From positions 1 through 45,121 of the forward strand of contig JBCCHB010000140.1 of the NCBI GenBank assembly GCA_039028975.1: 45,121 bases of DNA, given 5' to 3'. Position numbers and translations under genes: made by a program. The notes beneath the pieces are model-generated. The model saw only the letters and a list, made by a program, of their open reading frames with translations. It was not told the DNA's origin and searched no databases. The DNA is from JAHBNG01 sp039028975. GTDB lineage: Bacteria; Chloroflexota; Anaerolineae; Caldilineales; Caldilineaceae. Numbering within the stretch: position 1 is the stretch's first letter; every line of letters begins with the position of its first letter. Positions 34,025-40,805 of the stretch are shown one piece after another.

Positions 34025-35428
34025 TTAATCCAAAATTCCAAATTCCCGAGCAGCATCATACACCTTTTGGATCATATCTTGTTCAGTCGAAGTGTAAATA
34101 GCTCCTGCGGTAGCCAATCCACCCGTTTGCTGCTGCCCTGTGGCAAACATATTCGTCACTCCGCTTAGGTGAATATTTAAAGCGCCTGATGTGTTAAGCC
34201 ATATGTCGCCATCGTTAGGTGATGTTGGATTTGAAGATGGATCAAACCTAATCTGAGATCTACTGACACTTCCTGGTCCAATATGAAGTAGTGCCGTTGG
34301 CGACTGTTCATTAATCCCTACGTTGCCCGATCTCGTTACTTTGAAGAAGGACCCGCTATGCAAAGAGGTGCTTGTTGAAACCGCAAAATCTGCATCCGTC
34401 TTTGTCACTCCAAAGTAGAACTCTCCCGCACTATTCTCAAATGTAATAGCCGCATTGTTGCTATTGGCTCGGCGAAAACGAACTATGTTGAAGGTTGAAC
34501 CCTGAACATTTAAAGCAAAGTCACCAGGAGCAGTATTAATTCCCACTCTATCATTGGTTGTATCGACCGTAATGATAGAGGAGCCAGCGGCATCTTGTAT
34601 TTCTAAAGCATCAATTGAGTTCAATGCAGGGCGAATTGAATCCGTAATAACTCCGCCACCAACAGATAACTCATTGTTAGCAGCATCGTATGTCATTCCT
34701 GCATCACCAGAAAAAGCGCCTGAGTCGTTATACTGAACTTGCGTATCACTACCACCAGGAGTACCACCACCCCCACCTGAAATCAGACTTTGCGCCGTAG
34801 TCCCATCGTGGTAGAAGAGGTCCGTACCATCGGTAGATGGGTATAGACTGCCAGCCACAGACGAGCTAGGTATTGTGCCAAAACGGAATCTGATACTCGG
34901 AAGAGTAGAAGTCGGAGACTTAATATCCAATTGAGCAAGTGGTGTTGAAAGTCCTATACCCACCTCTCCACTATCTAATATTGTCATCAAGCGATTGCTA
35001 GACGAATCCTGAAACCGGATATCGTCAAAAGAGCTAAAAGTGGTCAAACCTCCACTGCTAAAAAGAATATTGCTCGTGGTAGCCACAAAACCGGAACCAC
35101 CCGCGTTAATTGCCAGTGTCATGTTTGAGGAAGATTGATCGTCAAACCCATTAATTCTGATTGCCTGAGTATCTGCTGACTGGTCAATGTCTAGTGGACG
35201 TGATGGCGTGCGGTTAATACCAATATTGGAATTCGATATTATCCCGTTCGTGAAGGTCTGAGCTTGGGATGTCGCTCCTACCCTAGATCCATTAGACAGT
35301 AAATGAGTTACCCAATCATTTTTTTGGGTGGCAGAATTGTATTCCAAAGACTGCTCATCAGACGGAGAGCCATTTATGTCTCTCGCCTGCAGTAGACGCT
35401 GTATTCCTCTAGGCACCAAAGGCAACAT
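34025..35428 (-). CDS. Fibre/tail structural protein with VGI-type repeats
   Basis: 467 residues from the ATG at 35428, which overlaps the upstream stop as TGATG; a TTG three bases earlier also exists. The body has beta-repeats with a V/I-G-I-x4-P-x3-L-D/H-I signature (IGINRTPSRPLDI, VGIGLSTPLAQLDI, VGINTAPGDFALNV, VGINEQSPTALLHI), as seen in fibre stalks. A Gly5 linker sits mid-protein. The end (DGDIWLNTSGALNIHLSG, then a helix MIQKVYDAAREF) resembles fibre tips. A plausible role is a receptor-binding or whisker fibre. Confidence 0.7.
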   Translation of the reverse strand: MLPLVPRGIQRLLQARDINGSPSDEQSLEYNSATQKNDWVTHLLSNGSRVGATSQAQTFTNGIISNSNIGINRTPSRPLDIDQSADTQAIRINGFDDQSSSNMTLAINAGGSGFVATTSNILFSSGGLTTFSSFDDIRFQDSSSNRLMTILDSGEVGIGLSTPLAQLDIKSPTSTLPSIRFRFGTIPSSSVAGSLYPSTDGTDLFYHDGTTAQSLISGGGGGTPGGSDTQVQYNDSGAFSGDAGMTYDAANNELSVGGGVITDSIRPALNSIDALEIQDAAGSSIITVDTTNDRVGINTAPGDFALNVQGSTFNIVRFRRANSNNAAITFENSAGEFYFGVTKTDADFAVSTSTSLHSGSFFKVTRSGNVGINEQSPTALLHIGPGSVSRSQIRFDPSSNPTSPNDGDIWLNTSGALNIHLSGVTNMFATGQQQTGGLATAGAIYTSTEQDMIQKVYDAAREFGILD

Positions 35429-35727
35429 CAAACGTAATCCCTTGAAAATGCGACATACAAGCCGCCAAAACTCATCATTCCAGTCGTGAGGGTCAGAAGG
35501 GCATTAAAGCCCTTGCCCGAAATGCTAATGCCTACTGCGATCAAAGCCGCCCAGACAACCACAATCGTGATGTGAAGGGCGCACGCCAAGAAGATATATC
35601 GAAATCTGAGCCGACGCGGGAAATGCCGGATTACTAATGCCCACATACACAGGGCTAAAGAGGCATAGCCCAGAGTGCGGAAAACTTGGAAAAACGGAGT
35701 ATTGAAAAACTCGATTATCCAATCCAA
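35428..35727 (-). CDS. Small multi-pass membrane protein
   Basis: A 99-residue hydrophobic protein with about three transmembrane segments (VFRTLGYASLALCMWALVI, YIFLACALHITIVVVWAALIA, FNALLTLTTGMMSFGGLYVAF). The TTG start at 35727 has GGAGGG 8 bases upstream, inside the end of the EAD1 gene (13-base overlap). Tight coupling to the EAD1-membrane protein suggests that the two act together. A holin or effector role is possible. Confidence 0.6.
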   Translation of the reverse strand: MDWIIEFFNTPFFQVFRTLGYASLALCMWALVIRHFPRRLRFRYIFLACALHITIVVVWAALIAVGISISGKGFNALLTLTTGMMSFGGLYVAFSRDYV

Positions 35728-36299
35728 CCCAGCGTCCCTCCGAGCATCATCAAAAACACGCCAGACAAAGCGAACATAATGAAGCCAAAAACAATTTTGG
35801 CTTCGATGCTATCAAACAACCCTTGGTGATCACTGAGATTTTCAATAGCTCGCCTCAGTTCCCTGACCTCAGCCCTAATCCCATTCCCGCCGTCAGGGCC
35901 GGTGACGATGTTACTTAACCTTTCAATCCTGTCGATGGCCGAATCCATTGCTGATTCCAATCGCCCTACCCGTATTTCCAACTCTCCGGAATACCTCTCT
36001 GCCATTTCACTCCCTACTGCTATTTCTCCACTTGACAAAGATCCAATCAATGGGTTCCCTGGGTTCCCCCTTTGAAGAGCGTAAATTAAGTCGCCCTGCC
36101 AGCCCTCACGCCTTGCTCCTTGAATAACAGAGAACGCTGCCTCCTGAAATGTAGCACCCTGCGCTGAGTAAGTGCTCAAATCCTTAGACAACTCGATAGA
36201 CAGAACCTGGGCGAATGATTCCCTCGTATACCCATCCAGAATGGCGTCAAGAACTTCCTGCATTTCAATGGCTTCGCTCACTCCTTGCGCTTCCACCAT
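35715..36299 (-). CDS. Membrane-anchored EAD1-domain protein
   Basis: 194 residues from the ATG at 36299 (a TTG at 36305 and an ATG at 36263 are alternatives). Residues about 13-85 follow the effector-associated domain 1 pattern: a VLDAILDGYTRESFAQVL helix, SIELSKDLSTY, a FQEAAFSVIQGARREGW helix, then GDLIYALQRGNPGNPLI. Residues about 105-165 are a coiled coil (ELEIRVGRLESAMDSAIDRI, VRELRRAIENLSDHQ). Residues 172-192 are a C-terminal transmembrane helix (IVFGFIMFALSGVFLMMLGG). EAD domains join partners in bacterial conflict and immunity systems by self-association. In a phage it might decoy or hijack such a system, or exclude rivals. Confidence 0.8.
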   Translation of the reverse strand: MVEAQGVSEAIEMQEVLDAILDGYTRESFAQVLSIELSKDLSTYSAQGATFQEAAFSVIQGARREGWQGDLIYALQRGNPGNPLIGSLSSGEIAVGSEMAERYSGELEIRVGRLESAMDSAIDRIERLSNIVTGPDGGNGIRAEVRELRRAIENLSDHQGLFDSIEAKIVFGFIMFALSGVFLMMLGGTLGWIG

Positions 36300-36462
36300 A
36301 CGCAATCGCCCCGTAGCTATTCAGCTTATTCAGCCCCCCCCCAACGATGCGATCATACTGAGCGTCATGAATGCGGCTCTCACGGCCAGCCGCCGCGCAC
36401 AGGGAGTAAACAATGAGGCAGCACGCAGGAATGTAGGCAACAATAAGAAGAATAATTAGCAT
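36265..36462 (-). CDS. Possible small membrane peptide with G9 tract
   Basis: A 65-residue ORF, ATG with GAGGTG about 9 bases upstream. The N terminus is a signal-like or membrane helix (LIILLIVAYIPACCLIVYSL); the rest is soluble and Gly/Ser-rich. A run of nine G (36334-36342 on the minus strand) encodes Gly-Gly-Gly in the middle. A gain or loss of one base there would end the frame almost at once, so its length could vary. It overlaps the EAD1 gene start. Moderate to low confidence that it is expressed. Confidence 0.4.
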   Translation of the reverse strand: MLIILLIVAYIPACCLIVYSLCAAAGRESRIHDAQYDRIVGGGLNKLNSYGAIAYGGSARSERSH

Positions 36463-36903
36463 GAAGAAAACACCTCAGAAGTGTTACGACGAAGATACTG
36501 AACCACGTAGAGAGCCGCGATGATACTTCGTACAACCAACTGCAAAAGGGAATGCTCCGCTCACCCTGAGCTTTTCACATTCCCATTTGCCACAAGACCA
36601 AAGGAGCGGGACGTATGCCGTGGAGAAAAGAAAAGACGTATCGTCCTCACGGCGATACGTCCCTGATTGGCCTCATTGTATCAGATGGATTTGCGATTGT
36701 CCACCCCATGCGGTATAGGAATGTGCGTTCTATACCGCATGTAGGGCATTATTCTTTATCGACAAGCTCGAACCGATCTAGAAATAGAGATTTTATGTGG
36801 AGCCAGTCATCTCCTCGAGTTCTTCTGCTGCGAGTTTACTTATGCCCCCCAACATCCACATTCCAATCTCGTACCATCTTACCTGCTCCCGCCTAAATTC
36901 ACT
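36463..36903. other. Non-coding stretch with dyads
   Basis: No well-supported gene. A plus-strand ORF (36615-36896) has AAAGGAG 8 bases before its ATG, but its protein is not convincing. Dyads: GGGAATG/CATTCCC near 36549-36586, a 9-bp stem at 36635-36661, and a perfect 12-bp inverted repeat with arms 36707-36718 and 36730-36741. The last is the strongest and may be an operator. Confidence 0.4.
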
Positions 36904-37302
36904 TCACCCAAAAATTACCGGATCCTCGGCCTCTGCAATCCTTTCTCGTATCGCCTCGTACCCAGCCCGATCCCCCACGAACTTATTACCTACCAATATT
37001 TCATCAATGGCGGCCAGCGCATCCGCCTGGCTGAACATGCGCTTACGTCGCTTTTCATCCACAATCAGGGGTGCGCTTCCCACCCCCGTCCTTATCCTAA
37101 CGTGCAACTCTTGGCCGATCTTCTTGCCTTTGGCATTCATTCGCTCGACCGACTCAAGGCTGGATACTTGCCGCTCCGTCAACCAAGCGATATTCCAGCT
37201 TAAGCAGGAGGGCGTCAGGAAAAACACGCTGCGGCCAACCCATGCCCTGCTATCGCTAGCGATGGCGCACTCCGAAATGACCACATCAAGCTCCAACTGC
37301 AT
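36904..37302 (-). CDS. Hypothetical accessory protein
   Basis: A 132-residue protein, ATG with GGGGAG about 9 bases upstream. The N-terminal half is mixed (LELDVVISECAIASDSRAWVGRSVFFLTPSC) and the second half helical and charged (KRRKRMFSQADALAAIDEIL, YEAIRERIAEAEDP). It sits 18 bases after the next gene upstream. No family was recognised. Confidence 0.6.
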   Translation of the reverse strand: MQLELDVVISECAIASDSRAWVGRSVFFLTPSCLSWNIAWLTERQVSSLESVERMNAKGKKIGQELHVRIRTGVGSAPLIVDEKRRKRMFSQADALAAIDEILVGNKFVGDRAGYEAIRERIAEAEDPVIFG

Positions 37303-37319
37303 ACCACTTTACTCCCCTA

Positions 37320-37565
37320 CTACCATACAATCAGCTTCGCTTCGGCATAATCGCCAAGCGTAATCGCCCCTCGCCTCACCGCTTCCTCAAGCCCTTCCCA
37401 TCTGCCTGCTCTGCCCAGATACACACGTGGGTTTGCCCTGGCGTCAAATGCGGCATCCTTCCTGGGGCTGTAGTACTTGGCCGCAAAGGGAATCCACTCG
37501 GGTAAGTTGCGGATATTGATTGTTTCCCGAACTCTGGTGCTCACTGTGCTATATTCATGATACAA
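37320..37565 (-). CDS. Hypothetical accessory protein
   Basis: An 81-residue protein: a short basic helix (VSTRVRETINIRNLPEW), a segment rich in Arg, Tyr and Ala (AAKYYSPRKDAAFDARANPRVYLGR), and a final helix (LEEAVRRGAITLGDYAEAKLIV). The start region is crossed by TACCGCATG, a motif also present in the dyad at 36707-36741. Divergent from the plus-strand gene at 37632. No family was recognised. Confidence 0.55.
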   Translation of the reverse strand: MYHEYSTVSTRVRETINIRNLPEWIPFAAKYYSPRKDAAFDARANPRVYLGRAGRWEGLEEAVRRGAITLGDYAEAKLIVW

Positions 37566-37631
37566 TACCGCATGAAGTACCTAATTGCAAGCGATATACT
37601 ATATGTAGTGTAAGTTCAATCAAGGTGCAAG

Positions 37632-37868
37632 ATGAAACACAGAAATCGACCTCAAAACCTACCGATTTTATTTCGAGCCGTACAGATGTTCGTCAAATTC
37701 CGCGCGGTGATCATCGACCGCGCGCAGATAGAGACCATCGTCCTGATTGATTCCCGAACAAATTATCTAGAAATCATCGGTGAACCACTGGCCATCCAAA
37801 AAAGTCGTAGTGGAGAGTGGATATTAGCCGAGGTCGATGAGAGGGAAGGGCCTGCGCTTGCGTCATGA
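37632..37868 (+). CDS. Small plus-strand protein, unknown
   Basis: A 78-residue protein, ATG with AAGGTG about 5 bases upstream. A basic N-terminal half (KHRNRPQNLPILFRAVQMFVKFRAVII) and a beta second half (IETIVLIDSRTNYLEIIGEPLAIQKS, EWILAEVDE). It lies between leftward genes and is convergent with 37884-38300. No family was recognised. Orientation suggests an independent accessory gene. Confidence 0.55.
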   Translation: MKHRNRPQNLPILFRAVQMFVKFRAVIIDRAQIETIVLIDSRTNYLEIIGEPLAIQKSRSGEWILAEVDEREGPALAS

Positions 37869-37883
37869 CTTACTCGATTTTCC

Positions 37884-38300
37884 CTAAATAGGTCGCGGCC
37901 GGAAAAAACCGTAGATATCCGCTTTATATGCCAACTGGTATATTGTATTCACTGTTGCATGCTGGAGTGCAGCCAATTCAATGTCGGGCAAGGCGTACCG
38001 CACCTTGATCACGAAAGTTTCCTGAGGTTGCCCACCTGATGTAGGCATGGGGTAGGTACCAAAAAATCCAATCTCATTCAAATCAACCTCACTCTTCTTG
38101 AATTCAAGAAGAGCCGTACGTACTTGCACCCATGCCGCGCGACGAATCGCCCTGTGGCTAACATTATGACCAATATTCCATGTAATATGGGCCAAACCAT
38201 CGTCTATTAGCACATGGTATCCAAAATGAGGAAGGACTTTCCGATCACACGTTTCCATACAGCGAGATGCTATGCTTTTAATAGTCGCCTCAATACCCAT
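37884..38300 (-). CDS. Hypothetical accessory protein
   Basis: A 138-residue protein, ATG with GGAGG 5 bases upstream, one of the best ribosome-binding sites in this zone. An N-terminal helix with Cys/His (ATIKSIASRCMETCDRK), then beta strands (GYHVLIDDGLAHITWNIGH, FVIKVRYALPDIEL), a helix (ALQHATVNTIYQLAYKA) and an aromatic-basic end. Fold unknown. It is the first full-size gene after the promoter at 38504-38532. Confidence 0.65.
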   Translation of the reverse strand: MGIEATIKSIASRCMETCDRKVLPHFGYHVLIDDGLAHITWNIGHNVSHRAIRRAAWVQVRTALLEFKKSEVDLNEIGFFGTYPMPTSGGQPQETFVIKVRYALPDIELAALQHATVNTIYQLAYKADIYGFFRPRPI

Positions 38301-38312
38301 AAAAACCTCCGT

Positions 38313-38498
38313 CTAAGCGCGAACTGACGCGCTAGCGGTAGGCCAGCACGCCAGATATGCAACTCGGTAAGGCATTTGGGGGTTTGTTGCACGCACGCCT
38401 GTGTGCCGAGAAACATACGTTAGAAAGTGAGACCCCCAGCGAATAGCACTGGGGCCTCCAATCGTCGTCAAATGCGTTCTCGCATTCCTGTATTCCAT
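38313..38498 (-). CDS. Possible leaderless small gene
   Basis: A 61-residue ORF whose ATG (38496-38498) is six to eight bases after a near-consensus -10 box, so it could be the first codon of a leaderless mRNA. The protein is basic and Ser/Thr/Arg-rich (HLTTIGGPSAIRWGSHFLTYVSRHTG). No family was recognised. Support is positional only; if not translated, this stretch is a 200-base leader for 37884-38300. Confidence 0.35.
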   Translation of the reverse strand: MEYRNARTHLTTIGGPSAIRWGSHFLTYVSRHTGVRATNPQMPYRVAYLACWPTASASVRA

Positions 38499-38503
38499 AT
38501 TGG

Positions 38504-38532
38504 ATTATAGCACGCAGCACAGAGAGTGTCCA
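38504..38532 (-). promoter_or_regulatory. Leftward sigma70-type promoter
   Basis: TGGACA (38527-38532) and TATAAT (38504-38509) with a 17-base spacer on the minus strand. It points at the accessory genes at 38.5-36.3 kb. It lies back to back with the rightward promoter at 38574-38601, so both may share regulation. Confidence 0.7.
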
Positions 38533-38573
38533 TATGTAGTGGGCAAACATAATTTCTACGCGACCCGTTGAAT

Positions 38574-38601
38574 TTTACAGCCGTGCAAAATGTGGTATAA
38601 T
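38574..38601 (+). promoter_or_regulatory. Rightward sigma70-type promoter
   Basis: TTTACA (38574-38579) and TATAAT (38596-38601) with a 16-base spacer. The only element downstream before the terminator is a short non-coding stretch, so it appears to serve a small RNA. Confidence 0.7.
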
Positions 38602-38607
38602 TTAAAG

Positions 38608-38692
38608 AATTCTCCTGGGTATAGCAAAAGCTCTCCTTGGGTCTAAGGGTATGGGTTAAGCAAAAAAGGTCGCCATTGTGGCGACCTTTTTT
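38608..38692 (+). ncRNA. Candidate small RNA with anti-Shine-Dalgarno-like motifs
   Basis: An ~85-base transcript predicted between the rightward promoter and a strong terminator, with no ORF of any size. It contains two CTCCT-type motifs (TTCTCCTGGG and CTCTCCTTGGG) in unpaired or weakly paired parts, followed by GGGTAT repeats. CTCC-rich small RNAs in other bacteria bind ribosome-binding sites. Start point and function are inferred. Confidence 0.5.
38662..38692. terminator. Bidirectional intrinsic terminator
   Basis: An 8-bp perfect GGTCGCCA/TGGCGACC stem, 3-base loop, with A6 before and T6 after, so it works on both strands. It ends the small RNA on the plus strand and the leftward gene 38747-39022 on the minus strand. 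Confidence 0.85.
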
Positions 38693-38746
38693 GTTTGGGC
38701 AAAAAGAAGAACCAGCCGTATGAGGGCTGGCTCTCTAGGGCCACAA

Positions 38747-39022
38747 TCACCCCACAAACTCAAATCTATCAAGAAAGGCATCCACTAGCCAGTAAGGCCA
38801 GTGGATGCCTTTGATGGTCACAAAATCACCCACTGATTCCACGGCGACGATTTTGCCAGACTCAATGTGTCGCCAGCGCTGGCCGGGTACTGCAGTATCG
38901 CCACATTCGATGGTGGCGGCCGACACACATCTGGCATCGCTGTCTATGGCGATTCCTCCGGAATCATCGCCGCAAGTGGCGGTGAAGGACTCCATCGTCA
39001 TATTTATGGTATGGATGATCAT
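38747..39022 (-). CDS. Small phage protein with W-R/W-G-type beta domain
   Basis: A 91-residue protein. The second half (PGQRWRHIESGKIVAVESVGDFVTIKG, then a LVDAFLDRFEF end) is a compact small beta domain of the SH3 or 'G-x-x-W-x-h' type seen in small phage proteins. The N terminus (MIIHTINMTMESFTATCGDDSGG) is Cys-containing. It overlaps the upstream gene as ATGA and is followed by a bidirectional terminator. Function unknown. Confidence 0.55.
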   Translation of the reverse strand: MIIHTINMTMESFTATCGDDSGGIAIDSDARCVSAATIECGDTAVPGQRWRHIESGKIVAVESVGDFVTIKGIHWPYWLVDAFLDRFEFVG

Positions 39023-39672
39023 GGGTTGTTGCCTAGTCCGATGATTAGTCTGCCGACGCTGTTGTCATGCACATTGTAGAGAGAAATGAATTCCCCAGGT
39101 TCCGCTCCGCCGAACCACCAAGTTCCCCCATATGAGGATAAATCGGCATCATCGAATCTGGCCACCAATGAGCCACTGTGATACAGACGGACCACTGTCT
39201 CTGGCCGCCCATCTGGGCTGTACTCTTTGATGAATTGGCGGTCATGGGGCATAAGGCTCTCGGCGAGCGCTCTCGCCTCATCGGGTCTTACCCTATTCTT
39301 CTTGCTCCACTGCCGCTCGATCTTCCAAACATTTCCGACATGAATCATCACATCATACACACCATCGTACCCCTGCCCATGAGCCGTATATTCTAACGCC
39401 GAGGGCATATGCTCCTTCTCCCAATCGGCCACCGATAGCCCAAGCCCGTCAGATGGATACCCGTCACTAGAATCGCCAAATTGCTGGGTTTCTTCTTGAG
39501 CCTTAGTAGGCTCTGGCGTTACCGTAGAGGTTGGCACCGGTGCTACCGTGAAGGTTGGCATCACCGTGGCGGCTCGCCTTGGCGCTCTCTCTGGCGGCCG
39601 CGCGCCACCAGTCCACGCTCGACAAGTCCCCACAACCAATATGGCAGCCAAGCATATTGTAACTATTCTCAT
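39019..39672 (-). CDS. Secreted protein with Thr/Pro linker
   Basis: A 217-residue protein with an N-terminal signal (RIVTICLAAILVVGTCRAW); the Cys is not in a clean lipobox, so cleavage type is uncertain. A Thr/Pro/Val linker (PTFTVAPVPTSTVTPEPT) follows, then a ~150-residue extracytoplasmic domain (SVADWEKEHMPSALEYTAHG, YDGVYDVMIHVGNVWKIERQW, ARALAESLMPHDRQFIKEY). AGGAGA lies 8 bases before the ATG. Such linkers are frequent in Chloroflexota exported proteins. No enzyme motif was recognised; possibly superinfection exclusion or a host-surface function. Confidence 0.6.
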   Translation of the reverse strand: MRIVTICLAAILVVGTCRAWTGGARPPERAPRRAATVMPTFTVAPVPTSTVTPEPTKAQEETQQFGDSSDGYPSDGLGLSVADWEKEHMPSALEYTAHGQGYDGVYDVMIHVGNVWKIERQWSKKNRVRPDEARALAESLMPHDRQFIKEYSPDGRPETVVRLYHSGSLVARFDDADLSSYGGTWWFGGAEPGEFISLYNVHDNSVGRLIIGLGNNP

Positions 39673-39772
39673 AAAATATTCTCCTGTGATCTAAGCCGAG
39701 TTAAGACCCATAGTGTACCGCGAAACTCAAACGCAAAACCTTTCAGGAGATTACAATGCACCCAAAACAAAA

Positions 39773-39800
39773 AGGGGTAGTGCCGCGCGCCACTACCCCT
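39773..39800 (-). terminator. Leftward intrinsic terminator
   Basis: 10-bp stem AGGGGTAGTG / CACTACCCCT, 8-base loop; on the minus strand it is followed by TTTTGTTTTGGG. It ends the transcript of 39853-40266. Confidence 0.75.
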
Positions 39801-39852
39801 CAATCGACATTGAATATTTAGTTGTCAATGTGCTCAATACACTATCCCCCAC

Positions 39853-40266
39853 CTAGGGGTACCGTGAAACCCACTGACCATTTGGGAGCTTGATGCAGTC
39901 ATCCCGCATCAAATAGCGCCCATCGAGACACTTCACGGTGCCCTCTTTTGAGGCGGGAATCCCACCAACCAAAACCTCATCAGGTAAGCAGCCCAGAAAA
40001 ACCAGCCGCATTAATGCAATGTAATTTTTGGCCGCGCTCGCCATAATCCCCGCGAAGGGAAGGCTTGCCCTCGCTGGACTACTCTTGACTTCCCCCGGCA
40101 ATCGACCAGTGAAAACCAGCCGCATCAGCCCCAGGTACAATACCCAGCATTCCACAATGGCGCGCCTTGCTCGCTCCAGGTGCGGCGCTAGCCACGACAT
40201 GCTCTCTGCGATATCCTCAAACAGGATGTAAAACCCATCCGTAATTCCTATTACTGCGCTATTCAT
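39853..40266 (-). CDS. Accessory protein with internal duplicated motif
   Basis: A 137-residue protein. Residues 47-60 (LGLMRLVFTGRLPGEV) and 84-98 (ALMRLVFLGCLPDEV) are near-repeats, and the DNA repeats too. The N-terminal 40 residues form amphipathic helices. The C-terminal end (VKCLDGRYLMRDDCIKLPNGQWVS) may be a small beta domain. No family was recognised. It ends at a leftward terminator. Confidence 0.55.
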   Translation of the reverse strand: MNSAVIGITDGFYILFEDIAESMSWLAPHLERARRAIVECWVLYLGLMRLVFTGRLPGEVKSSPARASLPFAGIMASAAKNYIALMRLVFLGCLPDEVLVGGIPASKEGTVKCLDGRYLMRDDCIKLPNGQWVSRYP

Positions 40267-40326
40267 GATACTTCTCTTTCCCCGCCGTATGTAGCCGCGG
40301 CGGGTTCGGCACTAAAAGTAATTTCC

Positions 40327-40668
40327 TTAGATTCCCCACTGAGCTACGCCAGCCACAACCAGCTTGCTCACCATATGCGCTCGCTGGTCCTGGCCATAGC
40401 TCAGCATTTCCATAGCCTTCCCCGCATCAATGAGGAAGTGAATCATAAACTCAACCAGCGCCGCCAGTGGCGATCCGGTCACAGCCAGCACGCCCGCCGC
40501 GTTGATTGCAGAATGAGCCACCAGCCAATCCATCTGCGTCGGCTGGCCCTCCTGCCATTCAAGCTGGCCAGCCTTGCCCGCCGCCATTGCACCCGACTGT
40601 AGGCCGAAGTCGGTAACGAAGTGGGTCAAAGTGAGCTTGCCCCACAAAAGAGATACTTCGTACAGCAT
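40327..40668 (-). CDS. DUF3307-like membrane protein
   Basis: A 113-residue protein. The pattern THFVTDFGLQSGAMAAGK, later DWLVAHSAINAAGVL, then MIHFLIDAGKAM matches the DUF3307 family (H-x-x-x-D-F-x-L-Q ... K ... H-x-x-I-D-x-x-K). At least two membrane segments. The family's function is unknown; phage copies are frequent. Confidence 0.7.
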   Translation of the reverse strand: MLYEVSLLWGKLTLTHFVTDFGLQSGAMAAGKAGQLEWQEGQPTQMDWLVAHSAINAAGVLAVTGSPLAALVEFMIHFLIDAGKAMEMLSYGQDQRAHMVSKLVVAGVAQWGI

Positions 40669-40704
40669 TATTTTACCACCCTTATCTGTAATCCAAAGGA
40701 AAGA

Positions 40705-40731
40705 TTGGCGCTACGTAAAAATTGGTACAAT
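40705..40731 (+). promoter_or_regulatory. Possible promoter for the SH3-domain secreted protein
   Basis: TTGGCG (40705-40710) and TACAAT (40726-40731), spacer 15 bases. The spacer is short, so this is a weak call. It lies 74 bases before the ATG at 40806. Confidence 0.4.
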
Positions 40732-40805
40732 GTTTGGCACCCACAATCTTTCCTGCCTACTCTGCAAAATTTTCTTACCCGTGTACTCAGCCAAAGGATA
40801 ATAGC

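Noticed and set aside
34010..34026. AAACCGCATTGCGGTTT dyad as a terminator
   Set aside because: The stem is short and lacks a T run on the minus strand after the fibre gene stop; it may be chance.
36615..36896. Plus-strand ORF with a good ribosome-binding site (AAAGGAG)
   Set aside because: The protein has no recognisable fold, is rich in Arg/Ser in a random-looking way, and spans dyads that look regulatory. Kept only as a note in the non-coding stretch.
38332..38550. Minus-strand ORF of 72 codons near the divergent promoters
   Set aside because: It would begin upstream of the predicted transcription start and overlaps the better-placed 38313-38498 frame; composition is not protein-like.
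39755..39779. Very short plus-strand ORF (ATG CAC CCA ...) with a strong AGGAG
   Set aside because: Only seven codons, running into a terminator hairpin on the other strand; no evidence of expression.
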